64,000 nucleotides of DNA. It comes from Ostrinia nubilalis (Eukaryota > Arthropoda > Insecta > Lepidoptera > Crambidae). The stretch lies in contig NC_087092.1 of assembly GCF_963855985.1 (NCBI RefSeq), forward strand, positions 12,028,001-12,092,000, in the 5' to 3' direction. Shown one piece after another: positions 1 through 9,835 of this stretch (positions within the stretch are counted from its first letter, which is position 1; the number at the start of each line of letters is the position of its first letter). The position numbers and the translations under genes are program-made. Below the pieces are notes generated by a model. The model made no database searches and was not told where the DNA came from. It saw only the letters and a program-made list of their open reading frames with translations.

Positions 1-30
1 GGTCGATTAGACCTAGGGTTGGGTGGGTTA

Positions 31-154
31 TAAATCTCTTCGGATGTAACGTCTCGTATAATTACAGTCAAACTTCACTTCAGGTAAGTTTGTTTAACCG
101 TTAATTATACTTACGACGTTACATCCTCGAGATTTATATGGTATTACAATGTAG
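31..154. repeat. Probable internal complementary region (or right terminal repeat) of the DIRS element
   Basis: Bases 105-154 are an exact reverse complement of 4873-4922. Bases 31-67 are an imperfect copy of the same sequence in the opposite orientation, so the two halves face each other across about 37 bases. In DIRS elements the internal complementary region joins complements of the two outer ends and is thought to template circle closure. The layout seen here fits that and would place the true right terminal repeat just outside the window. The simpler alternative is that 105-154 is itself the terminal repeat and 31-67 is a flanking relic. Confidence 0.6.
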
Positions 155-287
155 ATGTTCAGCGCGATGAAATAAGTAAATACATTATTATGTCTTCTCG
201 AAACTAATTTATTAACAAAATATGGAAACGAAAATATAAATCACAGCTTATACATTTTCTCTTAATATATAATATTGCGATTGCAAT

Positions 288-1283
288 TTAATTAAATACC
301 ACATTGGCAAAATCAGTGGCAGAATCTGTCGTTATAGGGCGATTATAAAATTTGGCGAAAATCAATGAATTACTCGTCCACCCCGCAGCTCGTTTTATAC
401 TGTCAATTGAAGCGCCTTTTCGACTAGCAGCGGACGTGGATGCATGTCGCGTACTATGCGCGCCAAATATACTGGTATCCACGCCGCTATCTGAGAGGAC
501 ATTTTTAATCCATCGACCTATGGTCGATGAGCTGGCGTTGTGGTAAGGTTTTTTAATTGTCAAGATCAACTTATTAGTATGCGTAAGTTCCCTATATTCT
601 TTAGTGGCGTTTATGTAAGCCACTATAGTTGATCCCGGGCATATTTCGGGTCTTTGTTGAAAAAAGGGTATGACGAGTGGGTGAATTGTACGGTTTGGTG
701 CAGAGGTCTTGGTTAGGTTATCGATCAAAATTTCTATTTTTGATTCTAACGTTCTGACGTTTGATAGTTCAATTAATGATAACGTCTGGGTCCGTTGTGC
801 TGTTGACAATGAGAGCTGAGTTACCAATTTTTTTGTAAGAATTTCGAGGTTTTGCCTTTCATTAGGAAAGAATTGTGAAAGGTGGTTCAAAACTATGTTC
901 GGGTCCCAGGTTGATTCGTATTTGGGAAAACATGGTTTTGTTCTGTATACTCCTTTAATAAATCGCAGTATCCTGTCATCTTGTGAGAACTGTTTGCCCA
1001 GGATGACAGCGAGAGCAGAGCGTGTGGTATTTAAGGTGGAATAATTCGAGCCGGAATCATATAGTTCAGTGAAAAATTCTAGAATTTTTGGTATGTTACT
1101 GCAAAACAAGTCTAATTTGTGGTCTTTACAAAATTTCCACCACTTTTTGTAGGCGCAGTTATACTGTTTGAGTGAACTCGGAGCTAAAGATGATATCATT
1201 ATTTCCGAGGTTCTTGTGGATAATGATTGTCTTGAGAATGCACGCTTGATAATACTGACGACACCAGGGTAAGTTGTTGCCAT
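288..1283 (-). CDS. DIRS tyrosine recombinase
   Basis: This 331-residue protein should integrate the circular DNA form of the element by site-specific recombination in the nucleus. The catalytic set of tyrosine recombinases is visible in order: Arg164 (in TAQRTQ), the H-x-x-R box His276/Arg279 (in AHSTRH), Trp302 in the position often held by His or Trp, and the nucleophile Tyr313 (in AKFYNRP). Residues 35-115 form a helical N-terminal part that resembles a core-binding domain. The length is normal for DIRS recombinases and there are no internal stops. The ATG at 1283 lies inside the end of the pol frame with an 85-base overlap, the usual DIRS arrangement. The nearby plus-strand frame at 352-546 is only a shadow of this gene. 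Confidence 0.9.
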   Translation of the reverse strand: MATTYPGVVSIIKRAFSRQSLSTRTSEIMISSLAPSSLKQYNCAYKKWWKFCKDHKLDLFCSNIPKILEFFTELYDSGSNYSTLNTTRSALAVILGKQFSQDDRILRFIKGVYRTKPCFPKYESTWDPNIVLNHLSQFFPNERQNLEILTKKLVTQLSLSTAQRTQTLSLIELSNVRTLESKIEILIDNLTKTSAPNRTIHPLVIPFFQQRPEICPGSTIVAYINATKEYRELTHTNKLILTIKKPYHNASSSTIGRWIKNVLSDSGVDTSIFGAHSTRHASTSAASRKGASIDSIKRAAGWTSNSLIFAKFYNRPITTDSATDFANVVFN

Positions 1284-3298
1284 AATGGGTGAGGGGTCCT
1301 GAAAGGCGATAAGAGAAGGTCAGGACTGGGTTGTAGGTAAATCATATTACTACATGATAACGACGTGAACAGTGGATACCACGGTTGACTCGGCCAATAT
1401 GGTACTACCATGACACCGACGGCATTGTCGTTTACAATTTTCCGGAGACACTTTAGTATGAGGGAAAAGGGGGGGAAAGCATAAAAAAAGTATGTTTTCC
1501 AGTCCACAGTAAATGCATCAATGTCGAATGCTCGGGGGTCTCGTTTCCAGGAAACGTAATGCTGACATTTGGCATTTTGGTATGTAGCAAACAAGTCTAT
1601 TTGTGGTCTACCGAAGGTATCTACGATGGTGTCAAAAGCCGTGGGCGCTAGGCTCCACTCAATGTCAATATTATACCGTCTGGATTCAAAATCAGCTTCT
1701 ACATTGTCCTTAGATTTTATATAGGAGGCTACCACAAATAGATGTCTTGCTTCACACCACTGCCATAATTCTTTAGTTATTTTGTGTAAATGAGGGTATT
1801 GAATACCCCCCTGTTTGTTGATATATGCAATAGCCGTAGTATTGTCGATCCTCAACAGTATTTCCCTACTCCTTAGATTTTTTGCAAAGCATTTTAAGCC
1901 TATGAATGCTGCTTTCAGCTCTAGCAGGTTTATGTGGTCACCTGCCTCGTTTGTACCCCACAGGCCATTAGTACGCTCGCCATTACAATAAATACCCCAG
2001 CCAGTTAATGATGCATCGGAAAATATCTCTATAGCAAATTTATTACTCCGAATAGGATTCTGTGAAGTCATTATATGATTAACCCACCAGGACAAGTCAG
2101 GTCTTAGATTAGCAGACACTGGCATAACTTGTTCGTAGTCATCATCATTTACTTGCAGGGCTAAGAACTTCTCTCTTTCAAGTTCTTTCGTATAGAGCCA
2201 TCCGTATGATATGCCTGGACAGGCAGAACAGAGTGATCCAAGAAAGCTGGCAAAATCTCTTATAGTAATAGATTTTTGTTTTAGAATATGCTTAACTTTT
2301 TTTAACATTTTTAATTTTTTAGTGGAAGGTAGTTGCAACACCATGTTTTGAGAGTCTAACTCGAAACCTAAGAAAGTTTGCAATTGAGTTGGCGTCAGAT
2401 TACTCTTTTTTACGTTAATTATGAAACCGAGACTTTCAAGTAAATCTACGGTCTGTGTAGCACAATCGAGGCATTTATTGAACGATCTATCAATTATTAG
2501 GATATCATCCAGGTATATGACGATTAAGAAACCCTTGTTTCTAAGAACTGATACTACGGGTTTCATCAGTTTTGTGAAGATTAAAGGTGCTAGGGACAGA
2601 CCAAATGGGAGACATTGAAATTCATATGTCTGTCCTTGAAATTTGAACCGTAAAAATTTTTTACTAAGTTCATAAGCTGGTACCAAAAAGTATGCGTCCT
2701 GAAGGTCAATTGTGGCCATAAAGTCATTTTTAGTAAGTAGTTTTGTGGCTGTTCTTATATCTTCCATTTTGAAATGGTAAGGATCAATAAACTTATTGAG
2801 TTCCTTGAGATTTAGGATAAATCTAAATGTACCGTCACTTTTTGGAGTTAAAAATATTCGTGATAAGAATTGACCAGGTACGTCCTTACATTTTATTACC
2901 GCTCCCGAACTTAGTAATCGAGAAATAGCCAAGAGCATATTATCTGATTCGGAAGCAGTTAGATTACTGTTATCAGGTTGAAAAGATTGGTGAGGCACGT
3001 CATTAAATGGTATTTTGAAGCCACTAACATAACCGAGTACAACGGGATCTTTTGTTATATGTTTCCAGGTATCTAAGAAGTGGCGTAGCCGGCCTGCATG
3101 GAATACCTTATTTAGGTCCTGCGAGTGCGTGAGTTCGCTTTCGCTGCGGGAGCTGCTCGCGCTGATGTTGGCTGTCTGCGTGACGTCTGTGATTGATGTG
3201 GTTGATATGGTTGGTAACGGTTCTTTGGCCCACCCTGTCTGGGTGCCTTTGCTGGTGCTTGGTTCCGGGGTGGGCCTCGCCAGTTTCCCTGGGGGCCA
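1199..3298 (-). CDS. DIRS pol: reverse transcriptase and RNase H with DIRS-type C-terminal domain
   Basis: The protein copies the element RNA into DNA and removes the RNA strand. Counting residues from a GTG codon at 2998, the RT palm shows Asp98 (in TIDLQDAY) and the YLDD box at 162-165. RNase H acidic residues are Asp328 (FSDAS), Glu360 (LLELKAA), Asp385 (RIDNTTA) and Asp436 (VEADFESR). The C-terminal 120 residues carry the IDLFA and FPPFSLI blocks usual in DIRS pol. The frame stays open upstream of 2998 to a stop at 3299-3301. This upstream part encodes the conserved AGRLRHFL and VSGFKIPF blocks, so 2998 is not the true start. I found no ATG in that upstream part; entry by -1 frameshift from gag at 3283-3289 is the best explanation. 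Confidence 0.9.
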   Translation of the reverse strand, partial: WPPGKLARPTPEPSTSKGTQTGWAKEPLPTISTTSITDVTQTANISASSSRSESELTHSQDLNKVFHAGRLRHFLDTWKHITKDPVVLGYVSGFKIPFNDVPHQSFQPDNSNLTASESDNMLLAISRLLSSGAVIKCKDVPGQFLSRIFLTPKSDGTFRFILNLKELNKFIDPYHFKMEDIRTATKLLTKNDFMATIDLQDAYFLVPAYELSKKFLRFKFQGQTYEFQCLPFGLSLAPLIFTKLMKPVVSVLRNKGFLIVIYLDDILIIDRSFNKCLDCATQTVDLLESLGFIINVKKSNLTPTQLQTFLGFELDSQNMVLQLPSTKKLKMLKKVKHILKQKSITIRDFASFLGSLCSACPGISYGWLYTKELEREKFLALQVNDDDYEQVMPVSANLRPDLSWWVNHIMTSQNPIRSNKFAIEIFSDASLTGWGIYCNGERTNGLWGTNEAGDHINLLELKAAFIGLKCFAKNLRSREILLRIDNTTAIAYINKQGGIQYPHLHKITKELWQWCEARHLFVVASYIKSKDNVEADFESRRYNIDIEWSLAPTAFDTIVDTFGRPQIDLFATYQNAKCQHYVSWKRDPRAFDIDAFTVDWKTYFFYAFPPFSLILKCLRKIVNDNAVGVMVVPYWPSQPWYPLFTSLSCSNMIYLQPSPDLLLSPFRTPHPLWQQLTLVSSVLSSVHSQDNHYPQEPRK

Positions 3299-4095
3299 TT
3301 AGTAGGGCGAGGATGATTATCCACTCGCTTAATCTGAAACCCTGATCTTTCAGCGGCCTTAGCTGCTTTAATTTTATCACCTAAGGCAGTACCGAATAAA
3401 AACTCGTCTCTTTTCACATCTGCAACCATACCATAGAATTTTTTATCAAGTGATGTAGTAACTAGCTTTCTTCTAGTTTTGGTGTCCTCATAGTGGAGAT
3501 CGAGCAGTATCTGACTAACTTCCGACAGTTTTTTTAGGATACTGACTTTATCTAAATCTGTCGAGATAATATCTGTAGCCAAGGTTGTTAAACCCGCTAT
3601 TCCGAGTCCAAGATAATTTTGAGCTTTTTCTAAAAGCTTGTCCCTATTCCGGACGGTGTCACTAAGAACAGCAGATATTTCTTGATTAAGCTTAGGAGCT
3701 TTCGCTAGTTTAAAGTTTTCGGGTATTAGAATTTTCTGCAAAATGGCCTCTTTTGCTTCTTTTGTCATTCCCTCGACGATAATCCTACCCCAGCGTTTGG
3801 AGATTTCTTCACTGATGGCTGGACCAAGTGTTTCATCTTTGCTTTGGTAGTCACCAAGTGCTTCAATTATTTCTGGAGGAAGCTCCTCGGGAATTTTGGC
3901 AGTTTCTGAGCTTGTGCCGGCTAATGGGTCATTAGAAGTCGGTTTTTCACTTATATTAGTGACTATCACCTCAGACCTTACGGAACAAGGTTCTGGTGAC
4001 GATTCTGATCTTGAAGAGTCGATGAGAACACTTTGTGAGTCACGCGGTGGAGTTTGTTTGTCACGATAGTTTTCTGAAAAAATCAGAAAAGACAT
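3112..4095 (-). CDS. DIRS gag-like protein
   Basis: The 327-residue frame begins at an ATG at 4095 and ends at 3112, inside the pol frame. The N-terminal 75 residues are rich in Ser, Glu and Pro and look disordered. Residues about 75-245 are helical and contain a block (LNQEIS, then NRDKLLEKAQ) like those of other DIRS gag proteins, which are thought to form particles around the element RNA. The C-terminal 65 residues are rich in Arg, Gln, Pro and Gly and probably bind nucleic acid. No CCHC zinc knuckle is present, as is common for this group. The short minus-strand frame at 3108-3380 is a shadow. Confidence 0.85.
   Translation of the reverse strand: MSFLIFSENYRDKQTPPRDSQSVLIDSSRSESSPEPCSVRSEVIVTNISEKPTSNDPLAGTSSETAKIPEELPPEIIEALGDYQSKDETLGPAISEEISKRWGRIIVEGMTKEAKEAILQKILIPENFKLAKAPKLNQEISAVLSDTVRNRDKLLEKAQNYLGLGIAGLTTLATDIISTDLDKVSILKKLSEVSQILLDLHYEDTKTRRKLVTTSLDKKFYGMVADVKRDEFLFGTALGDKIKAAKAAERSGFQIKRVDNHPRPTNGPQGNWRGPPRNQAPAKAPRQGGPKNRYQPYQPHQSQTSRRQPTSARAAPAAKANSRTRRT
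3283..3289 (-). promoter_or_regulatory. Candidate -1 ribosomal frameshift site GGGAAAC between gag and pol
   Basis: On the minus strand the heptamer reads GGGAAAC and lies in the gag frame as xxG GGA AAC, the exact X-XXY-YYZ arrangement for tandem slippage. Moving back one base gives GGG AAA and continues in the pol frame. The pol frame opens only 9 bases upstream (stop at 3299-3301), so the site is placed at the start of the open overlap. The downstream sequence is GC-rich, but I did not prove a stimulatory hairpin or pseudoknot. Confidence 0.6.
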
Positions 4096-4164
4096 CGAAA
4101 ATGTTCAACCGTCAATATAACCGTAATAATCTATGATCTACGGGAATCGTTATTTTTGCCATAG

Positions 4165-4322
4165 GTTGTAATCACGTTACAACACGAGGCTATATTAAGT
4201 TATCAGCTATGATCGCGTCATAGAGAATAACATGGGTGGAATATTGTTTAGTTATCAGCCATGATCACGTCATGGAGTATAACGTTTGGTAACATTCGTC
4301 ATCAGCCGTGATCTCGTCACGG
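4165..4322 (-). promoter_or_regulatory. Array of four related hairpins in the DIRS leader
   Basis: Four inverted repeats lie between the 5' repeat and gag, at 4165-4183, 4207-4223, 4259-4275 and 4306-4322. Plus-strand stems are GTTGTAA/TTACAAC, CTATGA/TCATAG, CCATGA/TCATGG and CCGTGA/TCACGG. The five-base loops are TCACG, TCGCG, TCACG and TCTCG. Stem bases change in pairs while the loop stays TCNCG, which points to selected structure or a repeated dyad-symmetric binding site. Spacing from stem to stem is 42 to 52 bases. The role is unknown; packaging, priming and transcription-factor binding are all possible. Confidence 0.7.
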
Positions 4323-4872
4323 AGAATGCGATGTAGGTATTATTAGCATGAGAATAATTATTTTGTAATTAATTTACGTAGTCAACTGTACCTACCCCAA
4401 AGATGCGGGTAGAGGAAAAAAAAATACACATTCTTTGGAATGCTATTATTATATTCCTTTGTAATTGATACGCGGCAAGAAAAAAAAAAACATAACGTCG
4501 AGTCTTCACTTTGATATAAACATGTATAACTATACATACGCTTCGGTTCAACACTTTTCTTGGCAAAAAAGAAACGGTTACTAACCTTCATATTCAGTCG
4601 ATAACGAACGTCGAAGACGTTTTTCCAGACGTCTTATTTTACGCCTTATCCGGGAATTACTTCGCTTCCTTTTTCCCATGATTATGGAATGCACAATTTA
4701 AATTTTTTATTGTAACGAAGTGGCGATGCCCGCACACACACAATGAATGACATCTGAGCGGGCCGAACGCCCCTGCGCAGCGACGACAGATGGCGCTGGC
4801 TACTAAGGAACTTGTTATTTTTTTTTAGCTCTGAATATTTGTGTGTGATGCCTAGTACATATAGAAGTGAAA

Positions 4873-4922
4873 CTACATTGTAATACCATATAAATCTCGA
4901 GGATGTAACGTCGTAAGTATAA
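4873..4922. repeat. Gag-proximal (5') inverted repeat of the DIRS element
   Basis: This 50-base sequence matches the reverse complement of 105-154 without mismatch, and the match ends abruptly at both edges. A looser copy in the same orientation lies at 31-67. It marks the outer end of the element upstream of gag. The perfect identity over about 4.7 kb of separation suggests either a young insertion or copying between the repeats during replication. Confidence 0.85.
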
Positions 4923-4925
4923 CTA

Positions 4926-7900
4926 CATTTTACAGATATTACGCTAATGAAAATTGGTGCTTTGGGAGGCGTTCACTTCGAAATAATAGTCGTGAAGCTA
5001 AATTTTATAGCGAATTTAAAAGTAATGACCTATCGTATACATGTACCACAGTAGGTGTATTTACTTTACCGATGCATCTTTTGCAGAACTTTCTAAGGCG
5101 GCATGCTAAGCGAAACGTATAGTACCTACTGTCCAGAAATAATTTTGTAAGACCTACTGTGTCAATTCTTACAATTATTTTATTTATCAATACTGGAATA
5201 AATGTCTACACGAAACAAAGTAAATGTAAAAATTCATTGAATCAAAACATCTTCATGGCAATTGAAACAATTTGCTTATTATAATAAATCGAAAAAGAAA
5301 AGAGAATAAATAACATTAAGGAAAATCTCACGGGAACTTTTGTCAGGAATATTGAATAATAAATAAATAATTAATTACACAGCTTTTCAGCAAACAAATA
5401 AATAATAATACAATATTATAAACGTGAAAGTATTTTTTTCAGTTTGGTTGGTACGTTTTAAATTTTAATCACGCTTTAGCCTTTAAACAATTTTTGATGT
5501 AGAGATATTTTCATTTTGCTAATCTATTTAAAAAATCTTAAAGGAGTTTGAGGTGATGGACCGTCCTGAATAAATAATCTAATCATTTCTTATAATAAAG
5601 ATTTGAAAAATTATTTCCACTTTTCATTTTGCAAGAATTCGAACTTTCGAGACCAAAATGCGAACGAAGTCGCGGAGAAAGGCTAGATATTTATAATAGA
5701 GCTATTAAATGTCTCAGATGAACCAGAAAATGATGAGTATAATAAGGTTCAGGATTCCGGAACAGGGAAATTTGAACATGAATGATATTAAATAGAATGT
5801 AATAAGTAAAATCGCTTGAGCAAATTCTAGAATACCCTGCGAATATTTCAAAATCATTATTCCTACGAATATTTTTAACGTGACTATCGAAACATATTTT
5901 TAGCTTCGGATTATAAATATCATACACAACTACTTTTAATTAAATCCTAATGTTGTTTTTCGTAACGAGAACAATGGAAGAGTTAATTAAAACGTCGACA
6001 TTGTGGCCGGTAGCTTGTACCACCCACGTTGATTGGGAACAAAATTAATGTCATCGGTACAATGATGTCTTTGACTGATCGTTGCAAGAATATTGACACT
6101 GGATTGATGGACAAACGATACATAAAAACAAAGTCAAGAAGCTATAAAGTATAAATAGTAAGTGGTTTAGGTAATGTTATGACTAAAATGATTAAACAAG
6201 CGATGATTAAGATATTAATCTAGGAATTTTAGCGAATAAAAGAAAGAATTACAGTTGACCGAATAGCTGCATTGCATATTTAAAAAACTTACTTACTGCA
6301 TTGCATATTTGAAAACACTATTTATGTAAGGCTTATGACAAATTACTAAACAGGCGGCCTGGGTAATGACATGATCACGAAGTGAAGTTTTTTGCAATTT
6401 CACGCTTTATCACAAGCATAGATAAAAACTATCGAATCAAATGAAAATATTCCACTGCAATCATCTCCCAATACAGTAAAAAATATATAGTAAAAAACTT
6501 CCACTTCAAGAGATGTTTATGTTACACTTTTTGTGTTGCAGCTACCTTCTCGTCTACCAGACATTTGATGTTATCAGATTTTCAAGGCACGATGTAACAG
6601 TTTAACCGTGTGTCACAGATGATACAAAAAGTTGCGACACAGTGAGCGATAGTGGGTGACTCGCCAGTGATGGATGAAGCATCAATATTCGCGACGGCTA
6701 TTGTCAGATTAGCCGGGCGCGTCAGACGACGTGACGGACATGCCGAGCGGACTGCCGCAGGGCGGTGCTTTCGGACCACTATTATAAACTCTTTATAAAA
6801 TTGCAGTTGGCAGTAAATGGCATTTCATAACTTTATAGTATCAAAATTGTTCAAGGACTTGGTATCTTTTGAGAAATAAACTCTATAAATAATTATGAAT
6901 GGAAATCTGACCTCATTTTGACTTGAGATCCACATAGAGCTCTTATCAGTATCGTCCGTTTCCCGGGATACGAGATACGTATAGTTTTACAGACTTTGGT
7001 ACACTTTGGGGTATCGCATTTGTGTTAGGTGCTATTTTGATTGTCGACTGGACATACCAAAATGAAAATTAATAGAAAAATCCAGAGTCTGTCGCACTAA
7101 AACAGTTGTTTGGTTTTCAGTCCATTTCTGCGAATACTAAGTAAGCAATTTTTTTTGTCTTGGTCAATGACACGCAAAACTGTATGTCAATAAAAATGTC
7201 GTAAAAACGACAGTGAAAACCCTAAGCAATTATTGTACACGGACAGGTGAGACTCGAATAATAAACTCATGTGAATGAACAAAGTTATTTTATAGCCTCC
7301 CGGCAACTGTGGAAGTTTCCTTCGCTATCTGATGTACATTTTCAATGGCTTGTTATTTGCCGTGCGTACTATATTTATATTTATTTTGTATTTTTTATGT
7401 ACAGGTACCTAGATATGTACCATTCTAGACTGCATCTTAATACTCACCAGGTACGATTGCGGTAAAACCTGGCTTGTCCTGCATAAAAAAAAATTTACAC
7501 AAACAGAGGTTGAACTGTCTCTGTATACTTGTTAGTACTTTATCTAATAAAAAATAATAGGTATGTTTTCATGAATTACTAGATACAAAGGCCGCTCAGT
7601 GTTAATGTTGCTCGCATTTATGTTAGAAAAATTACCAGGTCTTATTGTCACTATTCATACCTATTTAGGTGCAATTCATAAAGCGCTACAGATTCTAAAA
7701 TCACCATTCTAAAGTTATAACTACTTGAATGGCATTTGATTAAGGTATCCTTAAAATAACCCACTTCAATTTTGAGCACTTTGGCCTAACTCAATACGTG
7801 ACGAAACCAATTCATTAAAACAGATCTGTTTACAAAACAAACTAGATTATTTGCGGTAGCCGAAACCGCGTTTCTACTATCGGTAAATAAATCGAATTGT

Positions 7901-8796
7901 AATCGAGTTCCGAGTCCGAGTTACTGAATCCGATTCCCGATCTCGATCCGCGAACTTGATTCGAGTCGACAAGTGTCATCGAGATCCGCGACCCGTTTCG
8001 GGGGTCAACGCGCCCGCGCGTGACGTCACCGATGACCTTGAAGCGTTCGCGCCCCCCTCCCCCCTCTGTGCACGCGTGAAAAATACCGCTGCGGGTTTAC
8101 ACGGAGCGATTTTCCATCGATTGTGGCGCTGAAAACATTATTGTGTTAACTTGGAAAGATTTTCCAGCGATAGTCGCGTCAAAAACATGTGTTACTTACG
8201 CCTTTGTTTGCGATTAATAGCTCTTATTCAGAGTCTCAGAGAGTACGATGGATGGTGTCAGTTAATTTTCATATTAATTCTTTTGTTCAGCATTGCGATT
8301 TAAGTCAGTAAGATATCACGATTAATTATGTGCATGAACGTTTTTGTTCTCGAGTTTAAGGCCTTTTTAAATCGTCATCATGACCAATTTCTTATTTAGA
8401 AATACCTTTATTATCGTTAAAAATGTTCATATAAACATACAATGAAAGGTAATAAGCATTACTTCCTGAAAATGCAAATAAAAATAATACTACTATGAGA
8501 CAAGTAGGTAAATACCTGATTTTACCTCAGCTGTAGCGTGTAAATGCCCAAATTGCGCGTTTCTTTGTAATTTTGCAAACTTGTAGGGTTGACAAAGCAG
8601 CTGAACAAAGGTTCGTAATTTGATAATAAGTGTGGAAATTGTTGGTATTAAGACTGTGGTGACAAATAAATACATATTCAAGTAAAAATATAGTTGTGCT
8701 TGAAACCAAAATGAATTCAATATGTGATTTGGATTTGAATTGAGTTTTTATGTGGTTTCATGACGGATCTAGGGTTTATTATGTTATAAGACCTTA
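4926..8796. other. Non-coding stretch, no gene recognised
   Basis: This AT-rich sequence has only short open frames without recognisable domains (for example 5691-5927 and 6582-6779 on the minus strand, 7271-7465 on the plus strand). The one compositional feature is the GC-rich segment at 7900-8190, listed separately. Confidence 0.6.
7900..8190. other. GC- and CpG-rich segment with a CRE-like TGACGTCA and an imperfect direct repeat
   Basis: Within AT-rich DNA this part is rich in CpG and carries repeated CGAG, GATCCG and CGCG words. The palindrome TGACGTCA, the core of CREB/ATF sites, lies near 8021. Two copies of a roughly 28-base sequence beginning GATTTTCC (near 8109 and 8158) differ at several positions. 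This could be a promoter or enhancer of a gene outside the window, or an unrecognised repeat. No open frame or splice pattern supports an exon. Confidence 0.3.
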
Positions 8797-9414
8797 ATAT
8801 CGACGGCAGAAAGCGGAAATGTCGTATCTCAAAAATTGGCTAAAATGACTTTTAATTGTATTGTATTAAGAAAAAAAAGCCGCGTCGAATGGTGTATGTA
8901 TCGTCTTTCTACGATGAAAAAAAATATAGATACGTCATAGAATTTTTTCCAGTTTTTTTACAATTTACTTGACCAATTGCTGTAACTAGTCAAAAAATCG
9001 CAACTTTCGAAAATAAAATAGATACGACCACACTACTAGTATGTTAAACAGTTACAGCACTCTTTTTCTGAGTCGAACATTGATTTTAAAGGAGATACAG
9101 CATTTCAGCCGCCCTAAAATCTTACGATGTCGAACATACAGCAAATGCGCCGAACTGACGTGAGTACTTATAAAATAGTAACTGCATTTCAAACGTATCA
9201 TCTAATAGCGAAAATCTTACTAACATCATTTTGAATAGAGTCTTGTTTTGTGTACAGCAAGTAATACGTCACTCTAGCAAAACAAACCCCCTCCACCCGC
9301 TGCGTCATACGCCATTCTGATCGCGCGGCAGTTGTGCTTTAGCGCCGATAGTGAGAACGCAGAATTGTAAATTCTTAAAATAAATATTATTTTACGATTT
9401 TATTTGTTCTTTTG

Positions 9415-9835
9415 TTTCAGCCGAAAGACGTCCACTGCTGGACAAAGGCCTCCCCCAAGGATTTCCACAAAGACCGGTCCTGCGCCGCTCGCATCCAGGC
9501 ACCACCCGCGACCTTCATCAGATCGTCGGTCCACCTAGTGGGAGGCCTGCCCACGCCACGTCTTCCGGCTCGTGGTCGCCACTCCAGAACTTTCCTGCCT
9601 CAGCGGCCATCAGCTCTTCGAGCTATGTGCCCCGCACACACTGCCACTTCATTTTAGCGATTCTGCGGGCTATGTCAGTCACTCTGGTTCTCCTACGGAT
9701 CTCCTCATTTCTGATTCGATCACGCAGGGAAACTCCGAGCATAGCACGCTCCATCGCTCTTTTGGTGACTTTGAGCCTTCTTATGAAGCCCATAGTAAGC
9801 GACCACGTCTCAGATCCGTATACCATCACTGGCAA
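9415..9835 (-). pseudogene. RTE C-terminal tail
   Basis: The frame starting at 9835 contains YGSETWSLT and the block RNEEIRRRTRVTDIARRIAK, typical of RTE tails. After a further frame change, sequence down to 9415 matches the Arg- and Trp-rich end of the protein, including a GRPPTRW-like part. The DNA of this end is the most repeated sequence in the window: related copies lie at 19.6, 33.8, 38.5, 43.1, 43.4, 55.5 and 56.6 kb. Plus-strand frames at 9412-9874 are shadows of it. Confidence 0.8.

Larger units (their letters stand above)
1..4925 (-). mobile_element. DIRS-type tyrosine-recombinase retrotransposon, nearly complete
   Basis: The element reads on the minus strand in the order leader, gag, pol (RT and RNase H), tyrosine recombinase, then repeats. 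This set of genes, with a recombinase in place of a DDE integrase, defines the DIRS order of retrotransposons, which replicate through a circular intermediate. All three frames are open over their full expected length, and neighbouring frames overlap (gag/pol by about 190 bases, pol/recombinase by 85). A 50-base sequence at the gag-proximal end (4873-4922) recurs as an exact reverse complement at 105-154. The element may continue left of base 1, so the left limit given is the window edge and not a proven terminus. No target duplication is expected for this class and none is seen. DIRS identity is firm; the boundaries are less so. Confidence 0.9.

Noticed and set aside
3108..3380. Separate 90-codon gene between gag and pol
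   Set aside because: It lies in the third frame over the gag/pol overlap, and its composition simply mirrors the Arg- and Pro-rich gag end.
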